Origin: Clostridium sp.
GTDB taxonomy: Bacteria > Bacillota > Clostridia > Clostridiales > Clostridiaceae
Assembly: GCA_017435645.1 (NCBI GenBank)
Contig: JAFSER010000017.1
Location: 1-53,694, forward strand
DNA: 53,694 nt
Direction: 5' to 3'
The translations under genes were made by a program, and so were the position numbers. The notes under the pieces are model-generated. The model did not search any database, was not told where the DNA came from, and saw nothing but the letters and a program-made list of their open reading frames with translations. Positions 16,209 through 25,879 of this stretch are shown piece after piece (within the stretch, counting starts at the first letter, position 1; each line of letters opens with the position of its first letter).

Positions 16209-17207
16209 ATGAATAATGTGGCTTTTTTAGGAGGAGGTAGCTTTGGTACTGCTTTAGCAATATTATTAGCAAACAAGGGTAACAAGGTTAGGATATACGA
16301 TAGAGATAAATCTGTAGTAGAGGATATAAATAACAATAGGAAAAATGATAAGTATATTAAGGAGTTAAATATACCTAAAAATGTCACTGCTTATAATGAT
16401 ATAGATGATGTATTAAGTGAAGCTAGATATGTGGTTTTAGCTGTTCCTTCTCATGTTATAAGATTGATATCAAAATCTTTGAAAAATAAAATAAATAAAG
16501 ATGTTATTATTATAAGTATAGCAAAAGGAATAGAAGAAGGAAGTAATTTAAGACTATCAGAGGTAATTGAAGAAGAGCTTCCTAATAATAAAATAGTAAT
16601 ATTATCAGGGCCAAGTCATGCGGAAGAAGTTGCTTTTAATATTCCAACTACAGTTACGGTTTCTTCTAAGGATGAAAATATATCAGAGGAAGTTCAAGAC
16701 CTATTTATTACAGAGAATTTTAGAGTATATACTAATAATGATTTAGTTGGTGTAGAAATAGGGGGAGCAGTAAAGAATATTATTGCATTAGCAGCTGGAG
16801 TTTGTGATGGTATTGGATATGGAGACAATTCTAAAGCAGCCTTAATGACAAGAGGTATGGCTGAAATTGTTAGAGTTGGTATGAAGTTAGGTGGAAAACC
16901 TGAAACTTTCTTTGGACTAACGGGAATGGGTGATTTAATAGTAACTTGTACTAGTCCTCACTCTAGAAACAGAAGAGCTGGTTTCCTAATTGGAAAGGGA
17001 GAATCAGCGGAGGAAGCTATTAATGATGTAGGAATGGTAGTAGAAGGAATTAAAGCATGTAAGGCTTTCTATCAATTAAAAGAAAAACTTAATGTTGAAA
17101 TGCCTATAACTGATATTTTATATAAGATAGTATTTGAAAATAAAGACCCTAAAGAAGCGGTAAGAGAATTGATGAAGAGAGAAAGAAAAAACGAAATGTA
17201 TTATTAA
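16209..17207 (+). CDS. gpsA: glycerol-3-phosphate dehydrogenase [NAD(P)+]
   Basis: Reduces dihydroxyacetone phosphate to sn-glycerol-3-phosphate, the backbone for phospholipids, and so feeds PlsX-dependent synthesis encoded later in the window. The nucleotide-binding motif [10 protein letters not shown] is at residues 7-16. [10 protein letters not shown], the catalytic Lys in [13 protein letters not shown], and [20 protein letters not shown] are all present. Length is 332. AAGGAAGGAG precedes the ATG and overlaps the der terminus. A terminator follows at once, so gpsA ends the operon. The der-gpsA-spoIVA order resembles B. subtilis. Confidence 0.97.
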   Translation: MNNVAFLGGGSFGTALAILLANKGNKVRIYDRDKSVVEDINNNRKNDKYIKELNIPKNVTAYNDIDDVLSEARYVVLAVPSHVIRLISKSLKNKINKDVIIISIAKGIEEGSNLRLSEVIEEELPNNKIVILSGPSHAEEVAFNIPTTVTVSSKDENISEEVQDLFITENFRVYTNNDLVGVEIGGAVKNIIALAAGVCDGIGYGDNSKAALMTRGMAEIVRVGMKLGGKPETFFGLTGMGDLIVTCTSPHSRNRRAGFLIGKGESAEEAINDVGMVVEGIKACKAFYQLKEKLNVEMPITDILYKIVFENKDPKEAVRELMKRERKNEMYY

Positions 17208-17209
17208 TA

Positions 17210-17245
17210 AAAAAGGTTATGCGTTATTAGCATAGCCTTTTTCCT
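17210..17245 (+). terminator. terminator after gpsA
   Basis: AAAAAGGTTATGC (17210-17222) pairs with GCATAGCCTTTTT (17230-17242), one G-U pair, 7-base loop, with the right arm ending in five T residues. The 255 bases that follow, up to spoIVA, are AT-rich and hold no gene. I could not identify a convincing SigE promoter there. Confidence 0.88.
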
Positions 17246-17500
17246 ATTGGTAAATATTTATTAGTATAGATTTTAATTATATATTTAGCTTTGAGTAAAA
17301 AGTAACTTATATACTTAATAAAAAATGCTTATTTTTGTAGGTATTATTACTATAAGAGAGAAAATGATAATTGTATATTTTTAACAAATAAGCTATTGGT
17401 GGAATAGAAAAAGCTATATCTTAAAAATTTAAAAAGTTGTATACTTTTATAATTTATAGAATATATATATATTATTAAAATGAAATAAGGGGGGTATACT

Positions 17501-18979
17501 GTGGACAGCTTTAATATATATAAGGATATAGCTGAAAGAACACAAGGGGACATTTATGTAGGTGTTGTTGGTCCTGTTAGAACAGGTAAATCAACATTTA
17601 TTAAGAAGTTTATGGACCTTATGGTAATACCAAAGATTGATAATAATTATAAAAAAGAAAGAGCTAAGGATGAGTTGCCTCAAAGTGGATCAGGTAAAAG
17701 TATACACACTACAGAACCGAAGTTTGTACCTAATGAGGCTATTGAAATTACAATTGATGAAGAAATAAAGTTTAAAGTTAGAATGGTAGATTGTGTTGGT
17801 TATATTGTAAAAGGTGCAGTAGGATATATGGATGGAGAAGATGCAAAGATGGTGAATACTCCATGGTATGAATATGAAATACCTTTTGAAGATGCAGCAG
17901 AAATTGGTACGAGAAAAGTTATAACTGATCACTCTACAATAGGTCTTGTAGTTACAACAGATGGAAGTATAACTGGAATTGATAGAGATGAATACTTAGA
18001 AGCAGAAGAAAGAGTAATTGATGAATTAAAGGCTATAAAAAAACCTTTTATAGTAGTACTTAATACAAAACATATAAACTCACCTGAAACTAGGGCTTTG
18101 AAAAAAGAATTAGAGGATAAATATGATGTTACAGTTCAACCAATGGATGTGGCAAATATGAATGAAGATGACATAGAAGATGTTTTTAAACATGTACTTA
18201 AGGAATTTCCAATTAAAGAAATAGACATAGATATGCCATCTTGGATTGAAAACCTAGAAACTGATAATTGGTTGAAGAAGGATTTCTTTAATATTGTCAA
18301 AAAGATGTGCGAAAATATTAGTAGAGTTAGGGATGTTAAATCATTTATTAACACGGTAAACGATGAAGAAAATATTGCACCTATAGAAATGAATTCTATA
18401 AAATTAGGACAAGGGAAAGCTAATATTAAATTAAAACCTAAAGATGGTATATTCTATAATATTTTAAGTGAAATTTGTGATTTAGATGTTAAATCAGAAA
18501 GTGATTTATTATCATTAATCAAGGAATTAAACTTTGCTAAGAAGGAATATGATAAGGTTAAAGATGCTTTAATAGATGTAAGGGAAACAGGATATGGATT
18601 AGTTCCTCCACAATTATCAGAAATGAAATTTGAGGAACCAGAAATGTTTAAGCAAGGAAGTAGTTTTGGAGTTAAATTAAAGGCATCAGCACCATCGTTA
18701 CATTTTATAAAAGCAAATGTAAAAACTGAGATAAGTCCATTAATGGGATCAGAAAGAGAAAGTGAAGAGTTAGTAAAATCTTTGATGGAGCAATTTGATG
18801 AAGATCCAGCAGCTTTATGGCAAAGTAATATGTTTGGTAGATCTTTAGAAGTTTTAATAAAAGAAGGTTTACAAAACAAATTATATAAAATGCCAGAAGA
18901 TGTTCAAATAAAAATACAAAAAACATTACAGAAAATAATAAATGAAGGTAGTGGTGGTCTTATCTGTATTATTTTATAG
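17501..18979 (+). CDS. spoIVA: spore coat morphogenetic ATPase SpoIVA
   Basis: Made in the mother cell under SigE, SpoIVA hydrolyses ATP to polymerise on the forespore surface and forms the basement layer of the coat. The N-terminal domain has DIYVGVVGPVRTGKST with Walker A near residues 24-32, then DELPQSGSGKSIHTTEPKFVPNEA, and the switch region VDCVGY. The C-terminal end (INEGSGGLICIIL) is the conserved membrane-targeting tail. At 492 residues it equals the B. subtilis protein. The GTG start follows AAGGGGGG at 17488-17493. SpoVM, its anchor on the curved forespore membrane, is encoded at 35440. Confidence 0.97.
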   Translation: MDSFNIYKDIAERTQGDIYVGVVGPVRTGKSTFIKKFMDLMVIPKIDNNYKKERAKDELPQSGSGKSIHTTEPKFVPNEAIEITIDEEIKFKVRMVDCVGYIVKGAVGYMDGEDAKMVNTPWYEYEIPFEDAAEIGTRKVITDHSTIGLVVTTDGSITGIDRDEYLEAEERVIDELKAIKKPFIVVLNTKHINSPETRALKKELEDKYDVTVQPMDVANMNEDDIEDVFKHVLKEFPIKEIDIDMPSWIENLETDNWLKKDFFNIVKKMCENISRVRDVKSFINTVNDEENIAPIEMNSIKLGQGKANIKLKPKDGIFYNILSEICDLDVKSESDLLSLIKELNFAKKEYDKVKDALIDVRETGYGLVPPQLSEMKFEEPEMFKQGSSFGVKLKASAPSLHFIKANVKTEISPLMGSERESEELVKSLMEQFDEDPAALWQSNMFGRSLEVLIKEGLQNKLYKMPEDVQIKIQKTLQKIINEGSGGLICIIL

Positions 18980-19051
18980 GATAAGAAAGCTAATATAAAT
19001 AAATTTTGCATAAAAGAATTATTTAAAAGGATATATTATAAATAGAAGTTT

Positions 19052-19083
19052 AGAACCTTAGGTTTATCTAGGGTTCTTTTTTA
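19052..19083 (+). terminator. terminator after spoIVA
   Basis: AGAACCTTAG (19052-19061) and CTAGGGTTCT (19068-19077) pair with one G-U around GTTTAT, then a run of six T residues. It lies 72 bases after the spoIVA stop. Confidence 0.85.
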
Positions 19084-19099
19084 TTATTGATAAAAGAAG

Positions 19100-19128
19100 T
19101 TGAAAGATTAGTATTAAAAATATATAAT
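19100..19128 (+). promoter_or_regulatory. SigA-type promoter of the asparaginase leader
   Basis: TTGAAA (19100-19105), exactly 17 bases, then a perfect TATAAT (19123-19128). Transcription should begin near 19135, about 65 bases before the hairpin at 19200. It is among the best vegetative promoters in the window. Confidence 0.65.
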
Positions 19129-19199
19129 ATTAATTGTGTTTTAGAGAAAGTTTTGTTTATTAAGATAAAGTGATTTTATTTATATAAATTTTTATATTT

Positions 19200-19230
19200 A
19201 AACTTTTGGGTAACCAAGAGTTTCTTTTTG
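19200..19230 (+). terminator. leader terminator/attenuator before asparaginase
   Basis: AAACTTTTGG (19200-19209) and CCAAGAGTTT (19214-19223) pair with one G-U around GTAA, followed by CTTTTTG. It sits between the promoter at 19100 and the asparaginase start, so some transcripts should stop after about 95 bases. This layout suggests transcription attenuation or a small RNA. Bases 18980-19291 hold no protein gene. Confidence 0.65.
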
Positions 19231-19306
19231 TTTGAGAAAATAATGTTAAGTTTTTAATACATAATAATAACAAGGGATAAAACTAAGGAGAGTGACATTA
19301 AAAACT

Positions 19307-20248
19307 ATGAAAAAAGTGGCAGTTGTATTTAATGGTGGAACTATATCAATGAAGGTAGATGAAAGGATTAAGGCAGCAGTACCAGGATTAACAGGTGAAG
19401 AAATTATGTCTATGGTAACAGGAATAGAAAGATTTGCAGAAATAGAGCCCTATAGTTTTTCAAGTAAGCCTTCACCTCATATGACTATAGAAAATATGCT
19501 TGAGTTAAGTAAGTTTATAAAGAAGCTTGTTGAAAGAGAAGATATTTCAGGAGTGGTATTGACACATGGAACAGATACTTTAGAGGAAACAGCATATTTT
19601 TTAGATTTAACTATAGATACTGAAAAAGTTATTGTAGTAACAGGGGCTATGAGAAGCAGTTCTGAGCTTGGATATGATGGGCCTTTTAATTTAGCAACAT
19701 CAATTTGTACTGCAATTTCTGATGATGCAAAAGGAAGAGGAGTGTTAGTATGCTTTAATGGTGAGTTAAATTCAGCTTCAGAAGTTACTAAAGCTAATTC
19801 AATGGCATTAAATGCTTTCATAACTCCTAATTTTGGACCTATAGGGATAGTTGATAATAATAAAGTACTATTTTATAGAAAAACAATAAAGCGTAAGGTG
19901 TATAAAATTGAAAGTATTAAAGGTGATGTAGCATTAATTAAATGTGTTGCAGGTATGGGATCAGATTTTATAGATTTTGCTATAAAAAAAGGATATAAAG
20001 GAATAGTCATAGAAGCTTTAGGAAGGGGAAATGTGCCTCCAACTATGGTGGATGGAATAAAAAGAGCTTTAGAGAATGATATTTATGTAGTTGTAGTTTC
20101 TAGATGTTTTGAAGGAAGAGTATATGAATCCTATGGATATGATGGTGGTGGAAAAATGCTTAAGGATTTAGGTGTATTTTTTGAAGAAAGTATTCCAGGA
20201 CAAAAAGCAAGAATAAAATTAATAGTTGCTTTATCTAGTGAAAAATAA
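19307..20248 (+). CDS. L-asparaginase, type I-like
   Basis: Hydrolyses asparagine to aspartate and ammonia, apparently in the cytosol since no signal peptide is seen. Both threonine active-site motifs are present: NGGTISM near residue 8 with the nucleophilic Thr, and THGTDTLEETAYFLD with the Thr-Asp pair. EALGRGNVPP is another family marker. The start is uncertain: AAGGAG at 19285-19290 lies 16 bases before ATG 19307 but only 1 base before the in-frame GTG 19292. I prefer ATG (313 residues) because MKKVAVVFNGGTIS aligns with family N-termini. It stands alone between spoIVA and yicC, with a promoter and attenuator-like leader of its own. Confidence 0.88.
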   Translation: MKKVAVVFNGGTISMKVDERIKAAVPGLTGEEIMSMVTGIERFAEIEPYSFSSKPSPHMTIENMLELSKFIKKLVEREDISGVVLTHGTDTLEETAYFLDLTIDTEKVIVVTGAMRSSSELGYDGPFNLATSICTAISDDAKGRGVLVCFNGELNSASEVTKANSMALNAFITPNFGPIGIVDNNKVLFYRKTIKRKVYKIESIKGDVALIKCVAGMGSDFIDFAIKKGYKGIVIEALGRGNVPPTMVDGIKRALENDIYVVVVSRCFEGRVYESYGYDGGGKMLKDLGVFFEESIPGQKARIKLIVALSSEK

Positions 20249-20330
20249 AGGATTTAAAGGAGACTTTTAAATAAAAATATATAATAAAATAATTTTAAAA
20301 ATAAAATGTAAATAAATTGTTAACAAGTTG

Positions 20331-20360
20331 TTGACACATATATTCTAAATAAATTATATT
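20331..20360 (+). promoter_or_regulatory. SigA-type promoter of the yicC-remA-gmk operon
   Basis: A perfect TTGACA (20331-20336) is followed after 18 bases by TATATT (20355-20360). It would start transcription about 40 bases before yicC and is the obvious entry point for the long run of genes that follows. Confidence 0.6.
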
Positions 20361-20408
20361 GTTTATAGTCAAGTTGATGAAAAGTAAATTAAAATCCTGG
20401 AGGAATAT

Positions 20409-21290
20409 ATGGTAAAAAGTATGACTAGCTTTGGTAGGGCTAGTAGTGAAGAGGGAAGTAAGCATTTATTTTCTATTGAAATGAAAAGTGTTAATAGTAG
20501 ATATCTAGATGTTAATGTTAGATTACCTAAAAGTATTATTTCGTTAGAAGAGGAAATAAGAAAATTAGTAAACTCAAAGCTTTATAGAGGTAAAGTAGAT
20601 ATTTTTATTAATCAAAAAAGTTATGCAAGTGGAAATAGTGTAGCAAAGTTAAACTTAAAACTAGCAGAAAGTTATTATGATTGCTTAAAAGAAATAGAAG
20701 GAAAGTTAAATTTAAAAAATGATATTTCAGCTATTCAAATAGCAAGATTTCCAGAAGTTATAGATATAATAGAGGAAAAGGAATCAATAGATGAAATTTG
20801 GGATACAATTAAACCATTAATAATATCTTCATTAGAAATGATGGATAATATGAGATTGGTTGAGGGAGAGAAGCTTAAAGAGGATGTAATTAATAAGCTT
20901 ATAGAAATAGAGAATATAGTTTTAAGTATTGAAAAAATATCGTATTTAATACCACAAAACTATAAAATTAAATTAGAAGCTAGATTGAAGGAGCTTTTAG
21001 AGACTGTAGAAATAGATGAAGCTAGAATAGCTCAGGAAGTTGCTATTATTTCAGATAAAGCTGCGGTAGATGAAGAAGTTATAAGACTTAAAAGCCATTT
21101 AAATCAAATGAGAATAACTTTAGATGAAGGTGGCCAAATTGGTAGAAAACTAGATTTTATAATTCAAGAAATGAATAGAGAAGCAAATACTATAGCTTCA
21201 AAGTCAAGTGATATGGATATGACTAATATGGTCATTAACATAAAAAATTTAATAGAAAAAATTAGAGAACAAGCACAAAATATAGAATAA
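20409..21290 (+). CDS. YicC/YloC-family endoribonuclease
   Basis: Member of the YicC/YloC family, described as RNA-cleaving enzymes in E. coli and B. subtilis. The N-terminal signature [12 protein letters not shown] opens the YicC-like N domain, with [17 protein letters not shown] close behind. The C-terminal DUF1732 domain ends with [22 protein letters not shown], the most conserved stretch. Length is 293, the usual size. CTGGAGGAA precedes the ATG. It is followed by remA-gmk-rpoZ-coaBC-priA, the same order as yloC in B. subtilis. Confidence 0.93.
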   Translation: MVKSMTSFGRASSEEGSKHLFSIEMKSVNSRYLDVNVRLPKSIISLEEEIRKLVNSKLYRGKVDIFINQKSYASGNSVAKLNLKLAESYYDCLKEIEGKLNLKNDISAIQIARFPEVIDIIEEKESIDEIWDTIKPLIISSLEMMDNMRLVEGEKLKEDVINKLIEIENIVLSIEKISYLIPQNYKIKLEARLKELLETVEIDEARIAQEVAIISDKAAVDEEVIRLKSHLNQMRITLDEGGQIGRKLDFIIQEMNREANTIASKSSDMDMTNMVINIKNLIEKIREQAQNIE

Positions 21291-21304
21291 TCAGGAGGAA
21301 AGCA

Positions 21305-21574
21305 ATGGGAATAAAATTGATTAACATTGGATTTGGAAACATAGTTTCAGCTAATAGACTTGTAGCTATAGTAAGTCCAGAATCAGCACCGATAAAAAGA
21401 ATAATTCAAGAAGCTAGAGATAGAGGTATGCTTATTGACGCAACTTATGGAAGAAGAACTAGAGCAGTAATAATCACAGATAGTGATCATGTAATTTTAT
21501 CTGCAGTTCAACCAGAAACAGTTGCACATAGATTAGTAGCAAAAGATGAAGCAGTAGATGAGGTTGATGAATAA
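21305..21574 (+). CDS. remA: DNA-binding regulator RemA (DUF370)
   Basis: Small DNA-binding protein; in B. subtilis RemA activates biofilm matrix genes and is architectural, with multimeric rings wrapping DNA. The sequence is nearly that of the family consensus: [20 protein letters not shown], then [28 protein letters not shown] and [14 protein letters not shown]. The arginine-rich GRRTR segment is the expected DNA contact. Length is 89. Its stop overlaps the gmk start by 1 base (TAATG). Its target in this organism cannot be read from the sequence. Confidence 0.92.
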   Translation: MGIKLINIGFGNIVSANRLVAIVSPESAPIKRIIQEARDRGMLIDATYGRRTRAVIITDSDHVILSAVQPETVAHRLVAKDEAVDEVDE

Positions 21575-22212
21575 TGCAAAATAATAGAGGGGTCTTAATA
21601 GTGATTTCAGGTCCATCAGGAGCAGGTAAAGGAACTATTTGCAAAGCTTTATTAGAAAAGCATAAGAATATTTATATATCAGTTTCAGCAACAACAAGAA
21701 AACCAAGAGCAGGAGAAGTTGATGGTGTAAATTATTATTTTTTAACTAAGGATGCTTTTGAAGAAAAGGTTAAAGAAAATGGTTTTTTAGAATATGCTAA
21801 TGTTCATGGGAACTTCTATGGTACTCCAAAGGTAAATGTAGAAAGTATGCTAGAAGAAGGAAAAGATGTAATATTAGAAATAGATATACAAGGTGCACTT
21901 CAAGTTAAAGAAAATTTTAAAGAAGGTGTATTTATATTTATTCTTCCACCATCTATGGAAGAGTTAAAACAAAGAATAATAAAAAGAGGCAGTGAAACAG
22001 AAGAGTCTTTAATGACAAGATTTAAGAATGCCTACAAAGAAATTAATTACGTTTCAAAATATAACTATGCTGTAGTTAATGATACTTTAGATGTAGCAGT
22101 ATCTAAGGTTGAATCAATTATAGCTGCTGAAAAATGCAGAGTTGATAGAATAAAAGAAAATACAATATTAGATTCTAAGGAGGGCTTAATACATGAACAA
22201 CTCTATGATTAA
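21574..22212 (+). CDS. gmk: guanylate kinase
   Basis: Phosphorylates GMP to GDP with ATP. The P-loop GPSGAGKGT is at about residues 13-21. GMP-binding residues lie in SVSATTRKPRAGEVDGVNYYF, and the lid region has IKRGSETEES. Length is 212. It overlaps remA by 1 base and rpoZ by 20 bases. The tight packing with rpoZ (RNA polymerase omega) is conserved in Firmicutes and places GTP supply next to transcription genes. Confidence 0.96.
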   Translation: MQNNRGVLIVISGPSGAGKGTICKALLEKHKNIYISVSATTRKPRAGEVDGVNYYFLTKDAFEEKVKENGFLEYANVHGNFYGTPKVNVESMLEEGKDVILEIDIQGALQVKENFKEGVFIFILPPSMEELKQRIIKRGSETEESLMTRFKNAYKEINYVSKYNYAVVNDTLDVAVSKVESIIAAEKCRVDRIKENTILDSKEGLIHEQLYD

Positions 22213-22417
22213 TCCATCAATAATGGATTTACTTAAAAAAGTAGACGATAGATACTCACTAGTAATAGTAACTTCAAAAAGGGCAAGACAATTAATTAAT
22301 GGTAGTGAGCCATTAGTTGCAACAAAGTCAAATAAGCCACTTACTGTAGCAATAAATGAAGTGAATGAAGGAGAAGTAGGATACGAAGCAGCACCTACTA
22401 AAGAAGGTTTAATATAA
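22193..22417 (+). CDS. rpoZ: RNA polymerase omega subunit
   Basis: Small subunit that assists assembly of beta-prime into RNA polymerase. The protein has 74 residues; MINPSIMDLLKKVDDRYSLVIVTSKRARQL is the typical start (shown by pieces such as DRYSLV and SKRARQL), and EVNEGEV lies near the end. The ATG at 22193 lies inside the end of gmk and is preceded by AGGAGGG at 22179-22185, so the 20-base overlap is real rather than a start error. Confidence 0.93.
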   Translation: MNNSMINPSIMDLLKKVDDRYSLVIVTSKRARQLINGSEPLVATKSNKPLTVAINEVNEGEVGYEAAPTKEGLI

Positions 22418-22418
22418 T

Positions 22419-23612
22419 ATGGATAGTAAAAAGTGCGTTTTAGTTGGAGTAAGTGGAGGAATTGCAGTTTATAAGGCGTTGGATATAATAAGTTCTTTAA
22501 GGAAAAAGAATTTAGATATAAGAGTAATTATGACAGAGTCAGCAACAAAGTTTGTTACTCCTTTATCATTCCAATCTTTAAGTTCTAATATGGTTGTAAC
22601 AGATATGTTTGCAGAACCAAAGGCATATGAAATCCAACACATTTCATTAGCTAAAAGAGCAGATATAGTTTTAGTTGCACCAGCAACAGCTAATATAATT
22701 GGAAAGGTTGCTAATGGAATTGCAGATGATATGTTATCTACAACGATTATGGCAACAAAAGCAAAAGTTATTTTTGCTCCAGCAATGAATACAAATATGT
22801 ATGAAAATCCAATAGTTCAAGAAAATATTAATAAACTAAAGAAGCTAGGTTATGAATTTATTGAGCCTGCTACAGGAGTTTTAGCTTGTGGTGATGAAGG
22901 TAAGGGTAAATTAGCTAAAGTTGAAAAAATAGTTGATAAAGTAATAAATGCACTAGAAGATAAAGAAAAAGATTTACTAGGTAAAAATATATTAATAAGT
23001 GCTGGCCCAACAATTTCTGATATTGATCCTGTAAGATTTATTACCAATAGATCAACTGGGAAAATGGGATATGTTTTAGCAGAAGAAGCAAGAAATAGAG
23101 GAGCTAATGTTGTTTTAGTTTCAGGGCCAACAAGTTTACCAAAGCCAGATGGGGTAGAGGTGATTTCTGTAAAAACAAATGAAGAGATGAAAAATGCAAT
23201 TTTAAATTATTATGATAAAAGTGATATAGTTATAAAAGCTGCAGCAGTTGCTGACTATAAAATAAAAAATTATAGTAATATAAAAATAAAAAAAGGTGAA
23301 GGCGATTTAGTTTTAACATTTGAAAGAGATAATGATATACTAAGTATGCTAGGAGAAAAGAAGAAAAATCAAATACTTGTAGGCTTTGCTGCTGAAAGTA
23401 ATGATGTTTTAGAAAATGCAAAAAATAAGCTTTTAAAGAAGAACTTAGATTTTATTGTAGCAAATGATATAACTAGTAGTGATACTGGGTTTGCTAGCGA
23501 TGACAATAGAGTTATAATCTTAAGTAAAGATAAAGAAGAAATATATTTAGATAAGATGAGTAAAAGAAAAGTTGCATCAGAAATCTTTGATACTATATTA
23601 AGAAAGCGCTAA
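22419..23612 (+). CDS. coaBC: bifunctional CoaBC (coenzyme A biosynthesis)
   Basis: Fusion of phosphopantothenoylcysteine decarboxylase (CoaC, about 1-185) and synthetase (CoaB, about 190-397), two consecutive steps to coenzyme A. The flavoprotein half starts GVSGGIAVYKALD, has the catalytic His in QHISLAK, the PAMNTNMYENP motif and the active-site Cys in LACGDEGKGKLA. The synthetase half begins ISAGPTISDIDPVRFITN and contains KMGYVLAEEA. It starts 1 base after rpoZ; the ribosome site is weak, so coupling is likely. coaD, the next CoA step, is also in this window (40850). Confidence 0.96.
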   Translation: MDSKKCVLVGVSGGIAVYKALDIISSLRKKNLDIRVIMTESATKFVTPLSFQSLSSNMVVTDMFAEPKAYEIQHISLAKRADIVLVAPATANIIGKVANGIADDMLSTTIMATKAKVIFAPAMNTNMYENPIVQENINKLKKLGYEFIEPATGVLACGDEGKGKLAKVEKIVDKVINALEDKEKDLLGKNILISAGPTISDIDPVRFITNRSTGKMGYVLAEEARNRGANVVLVSGPTSLPKPDGVEVISVKTNEEMKNAILNYYDKSDIVIKAAAVADYKIKNYSNIKIKKGEGDLVLTFERDNDILSMLGEKKKNQILVGFAAESNDVLENAKNKLLKKNLDFIVANDITSSDTGFASDDNRVIILSKDKEEIYLDKMSKRKVASEIFDTILRKR

Positions 23613-23630
23613 AATGCGCTTTCTTTTATA
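23600..23630 (+). terminator. terminator-like hairpin across the coaBC stop
   Basis: AAGAAAGCGC (23600-23609) and GCGCTTTCTT (23616-23625) pair perfectly around TAAAAT, which contains the stop codon, and TTTTAT follows. It should end many transcripts between coaBC and priA, although the genes run on in the same direction. Confidence 0.78.
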
Positions 23631-23667
23631 TAAAACAAAATATAGAACCTAATAAAGGGTGATGAAT

Positions 23668-25866
23668 TTGAAAGTATATGCAGAAGTTATTATTAATAGT
23701 GATGCATTAGATATAGATAAGCCATTTACTTATGAAGTTCCTGTAGAGTTACAAAAGTCTATAGAGTTAGGACAATGGGTAAAGGTTCCTTTTGGGAATA
23801 AAAATGCTTCAGTAGATGGATTTATATTATCTCTTAAAGATGATAGTATAACAGGAATGAAAATAAAAAAAATAAAATCTATTGTAATAGAAAAACCATT
23901 ATTAAGCAAAAATAATATAAGACTAATAGAATTCTTAAAGGAAAATTATTTGTGTAGATATATAGATGGAATTAGGCTTCTTATTCCACAAGGGATATTA
24001 AAAGGAATTACCAATAAATATAAGCTTGTGGTGTCATTATCTAGTAATAATATACCAGAGAACATTTATGAGAAATATAAAGACATATTTGAAATAATTA
24101 AAAAAAATAATGGAATATTTAATAAAGCTGAGTTAATTAGAAAATACAATATATCAACTTACAAATTAAATAAATTAATTAAAGCTGATTATTTAAAAGT
24201 AGAAGAGGAAATAGTATATAGATATAATTTGAAGAATTATATTGAGTACAAAGAAAAGAATTTAACTGAAGATCAACAAAAAGTAATAAACAAAATTTAT
24301 GCTTCAAATAAAAATATTTTTCTATTAAAGGGAGTAACTGGTTCTGGAAAAACAGAAGTTTATATGAGGATTGTAAAAGAAGAATTAGATAAGGGCAAAA
24401 CTGCTGTTATTTTAGTTCCTGAAATATCATTAACACCTCAGATGGTAGAAAGAGTTAAAGGAAGATTTGGAAAAGAAGTAGCTGTTTTTCATAGTAAACT
24501 TTCTGACGGAGAAAGATATGATGAGTGGTATAGAATAAAAGAAGGAAAAGCAAAGGTAGTTATAGGAGCTAGAAGTGCATTATTTTTACCCTATAATAAT
24601 TTAGGTGTAATTATTATAGATGAGGAGCATGAAAGTACTTATAAGTCAGAACATAGTCCTAAATATGTAACTAAGGAAGTAGCTGAATTTATAAGTAGTC
24701 TTACAGGTTGTAAAGTTATCTTAGGGTCTGCAACTCCATCAATAGAAACTTATTATAAAGCTATAAGTGGAGAAATTGAACTTTTAGAGCTAAATAGTCG
24801 TGTTGAAAATAAGCCTATGCCGAATATTGATATAATAGATATGAGGTTAGAATTAAATAGTGGTAACATGTCTATGTTTAGCAGAAAGTTATTTCTAGAA
24901 ATTAAGGAAGCTTTAAATAAAAAAGAACAAATAATATTATTTTTAAATAGAAGAGGATTTTCTACCTTTGTTTCATGTAGAAGTTGTGGGTATGTATTTA
25001 AATGTTCAAAATGTGATATATCTATGACTTTTCATAAAAATGGTAGTTTAATATGTCATTGTTGTGGTTATAGAGAATATCAACAAAAAATTTGTCCTAA
25101 GTGTAAAAGTAAATATGTTAAATATTTTGGAGCAGGAACTGAGAGAGTTGAAGAAGAAGTAAAGAAGTATTTTAAAGATGCCAAAGTACTTAGGATGGAT
25201 ATGGATACTACTAGAAATAAGGATTCTTATGAAAATATATATAATGCTTTTAAAAATGGTGAAGCTGATATATTAATAGGAACTCAAATGATATCTAAAG
25301 GTTTAGATTTTGAAAATGTAACTGTAGTTGGGGTTTTAGCAGCAGATATTTCTTTAAATTTACCTGATTATAGAGCTGCTGAAAAGACCTTTCAAATTAT
25401 AACTCAAGTATCAGGTAGAGCAGGGAGAGGAAGCAAAGGTGGAACTGTAGTAGTTCAAAGCTATAATCCTAATCATTATAGTTTAAATTATGCTAAAAAT
25501 TATGATTATGAAGGGTTTTATAATGAAGAATTTACTACAAGAGGACTTATGCATTATCCTCCTTTTAGTAAAATATTGTTAATTAATGTTACTTCTAAGA
25601 ATGAGAATTCTTTAAAATTATTTATGGAAAAATTAAAAAATGAATTTAATAAAATAGAAAGTGAAGAAAATTCTATAGAGATATTGGGACCGTCACCATG
25701 TATAATTTCTAAAATAAAGGATAATTTTAGATGGCAAATTATATTTAAAGGTGATTTATCATTAGATTTTTGTGAAAAAATTAAAGATAAACTTTATCAA
25801 ATGAATAAGAATGTATATAATGAAATAAAAGTTACTATTGATATTAACCCAAATAGTATGACTTAG
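23668..25866 (+). CDS. priA: primosomal replication restart helicase PriA
   Basis: Superfamily 2 DNA helicase that reloads the replisome at stalled forks. After the DNA-binding domain (about 1-190) come Walker A GVTGSGKTEVY, DEEH (motif II), a zinc-binding insertion with four CxxC pairs (CRSC, CSKC, CHCC and CPKC), and late motifs ISKGLDFENV and QVSGRAGRG. I use TTG at 23668 because GGTGAT at 23658-23663 is correctly spaced for it and MKVYAEVIINS aligns with family starts; the frame is also open from GTG 23659. Length is 732. Confidence 0.94.
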   Translation: MKVYAEVIINSDALDIDKPFTYEVPVELQKSIELGQWVKVPFGNKNASVDGFILSLKDDSITGMKIKKIKSIVIEKPLLSKNNIRLIEFLKENYLCRYIDGIRLLIPQGILKGITNKYKLVVSLSSNNIPENIYEKYKDIFEIIKKNNGIFNKAELIRKYNISTYKLNKLIKADYLKVEEEIVYRYNLKNYIEYKEKNLTEDQQKVINKIYASNKNIFLLKGVTGSGKTEVYMRIVKEELDKGKTAVILVPEISLTPQMVERVKGRFGKEVAVFHSKLSDGERYDEWYRIKEGKAKVVIGARSALFLPYNNLGVIIIDEEHESTYKSEHSPKYVTKEVAEFISSLTGCKVILGSATPSIETYYKAISGEIELLELNSRVENKPMPNIDIIDMRLELNSGNMSMFSRKLFLEIKEALNKKEQIILFLNRRGFSTFVSCRSCGYVFKCSKCDISMTFHKNGSLICHCCGYREYQQKICPKCKSKYVKYFGAGTERVEEEVKKYFKDAKVLRMDMDTTRNKDSYENIYNAFKNGEADILIGTQMISKGLDFENVTVVGVLAADISLNLPDYRAAEKTFQIITQVSGRAGRGSKGGTVVVQSYNPNHYSLNYAKNYDYEGFYNEEFTTRGLMHYPPFSKILLINVTSKNENSLKLFMEKLKNEFNKIESEENSIEILGPSPCIISKIKDNFRWQIIFKGDLSLDFCEKIKDKLYQMNKNVYNEIKVTIDINPNSMT

Positions 25867-25879
25867 GAGGTAAGAAAAA

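Noticed and set aside
17243-17500. SigE promoter for spoIVA
   Set aside because: Expected from biology, but no pair of boxes with proper spacing matched well enough to report.
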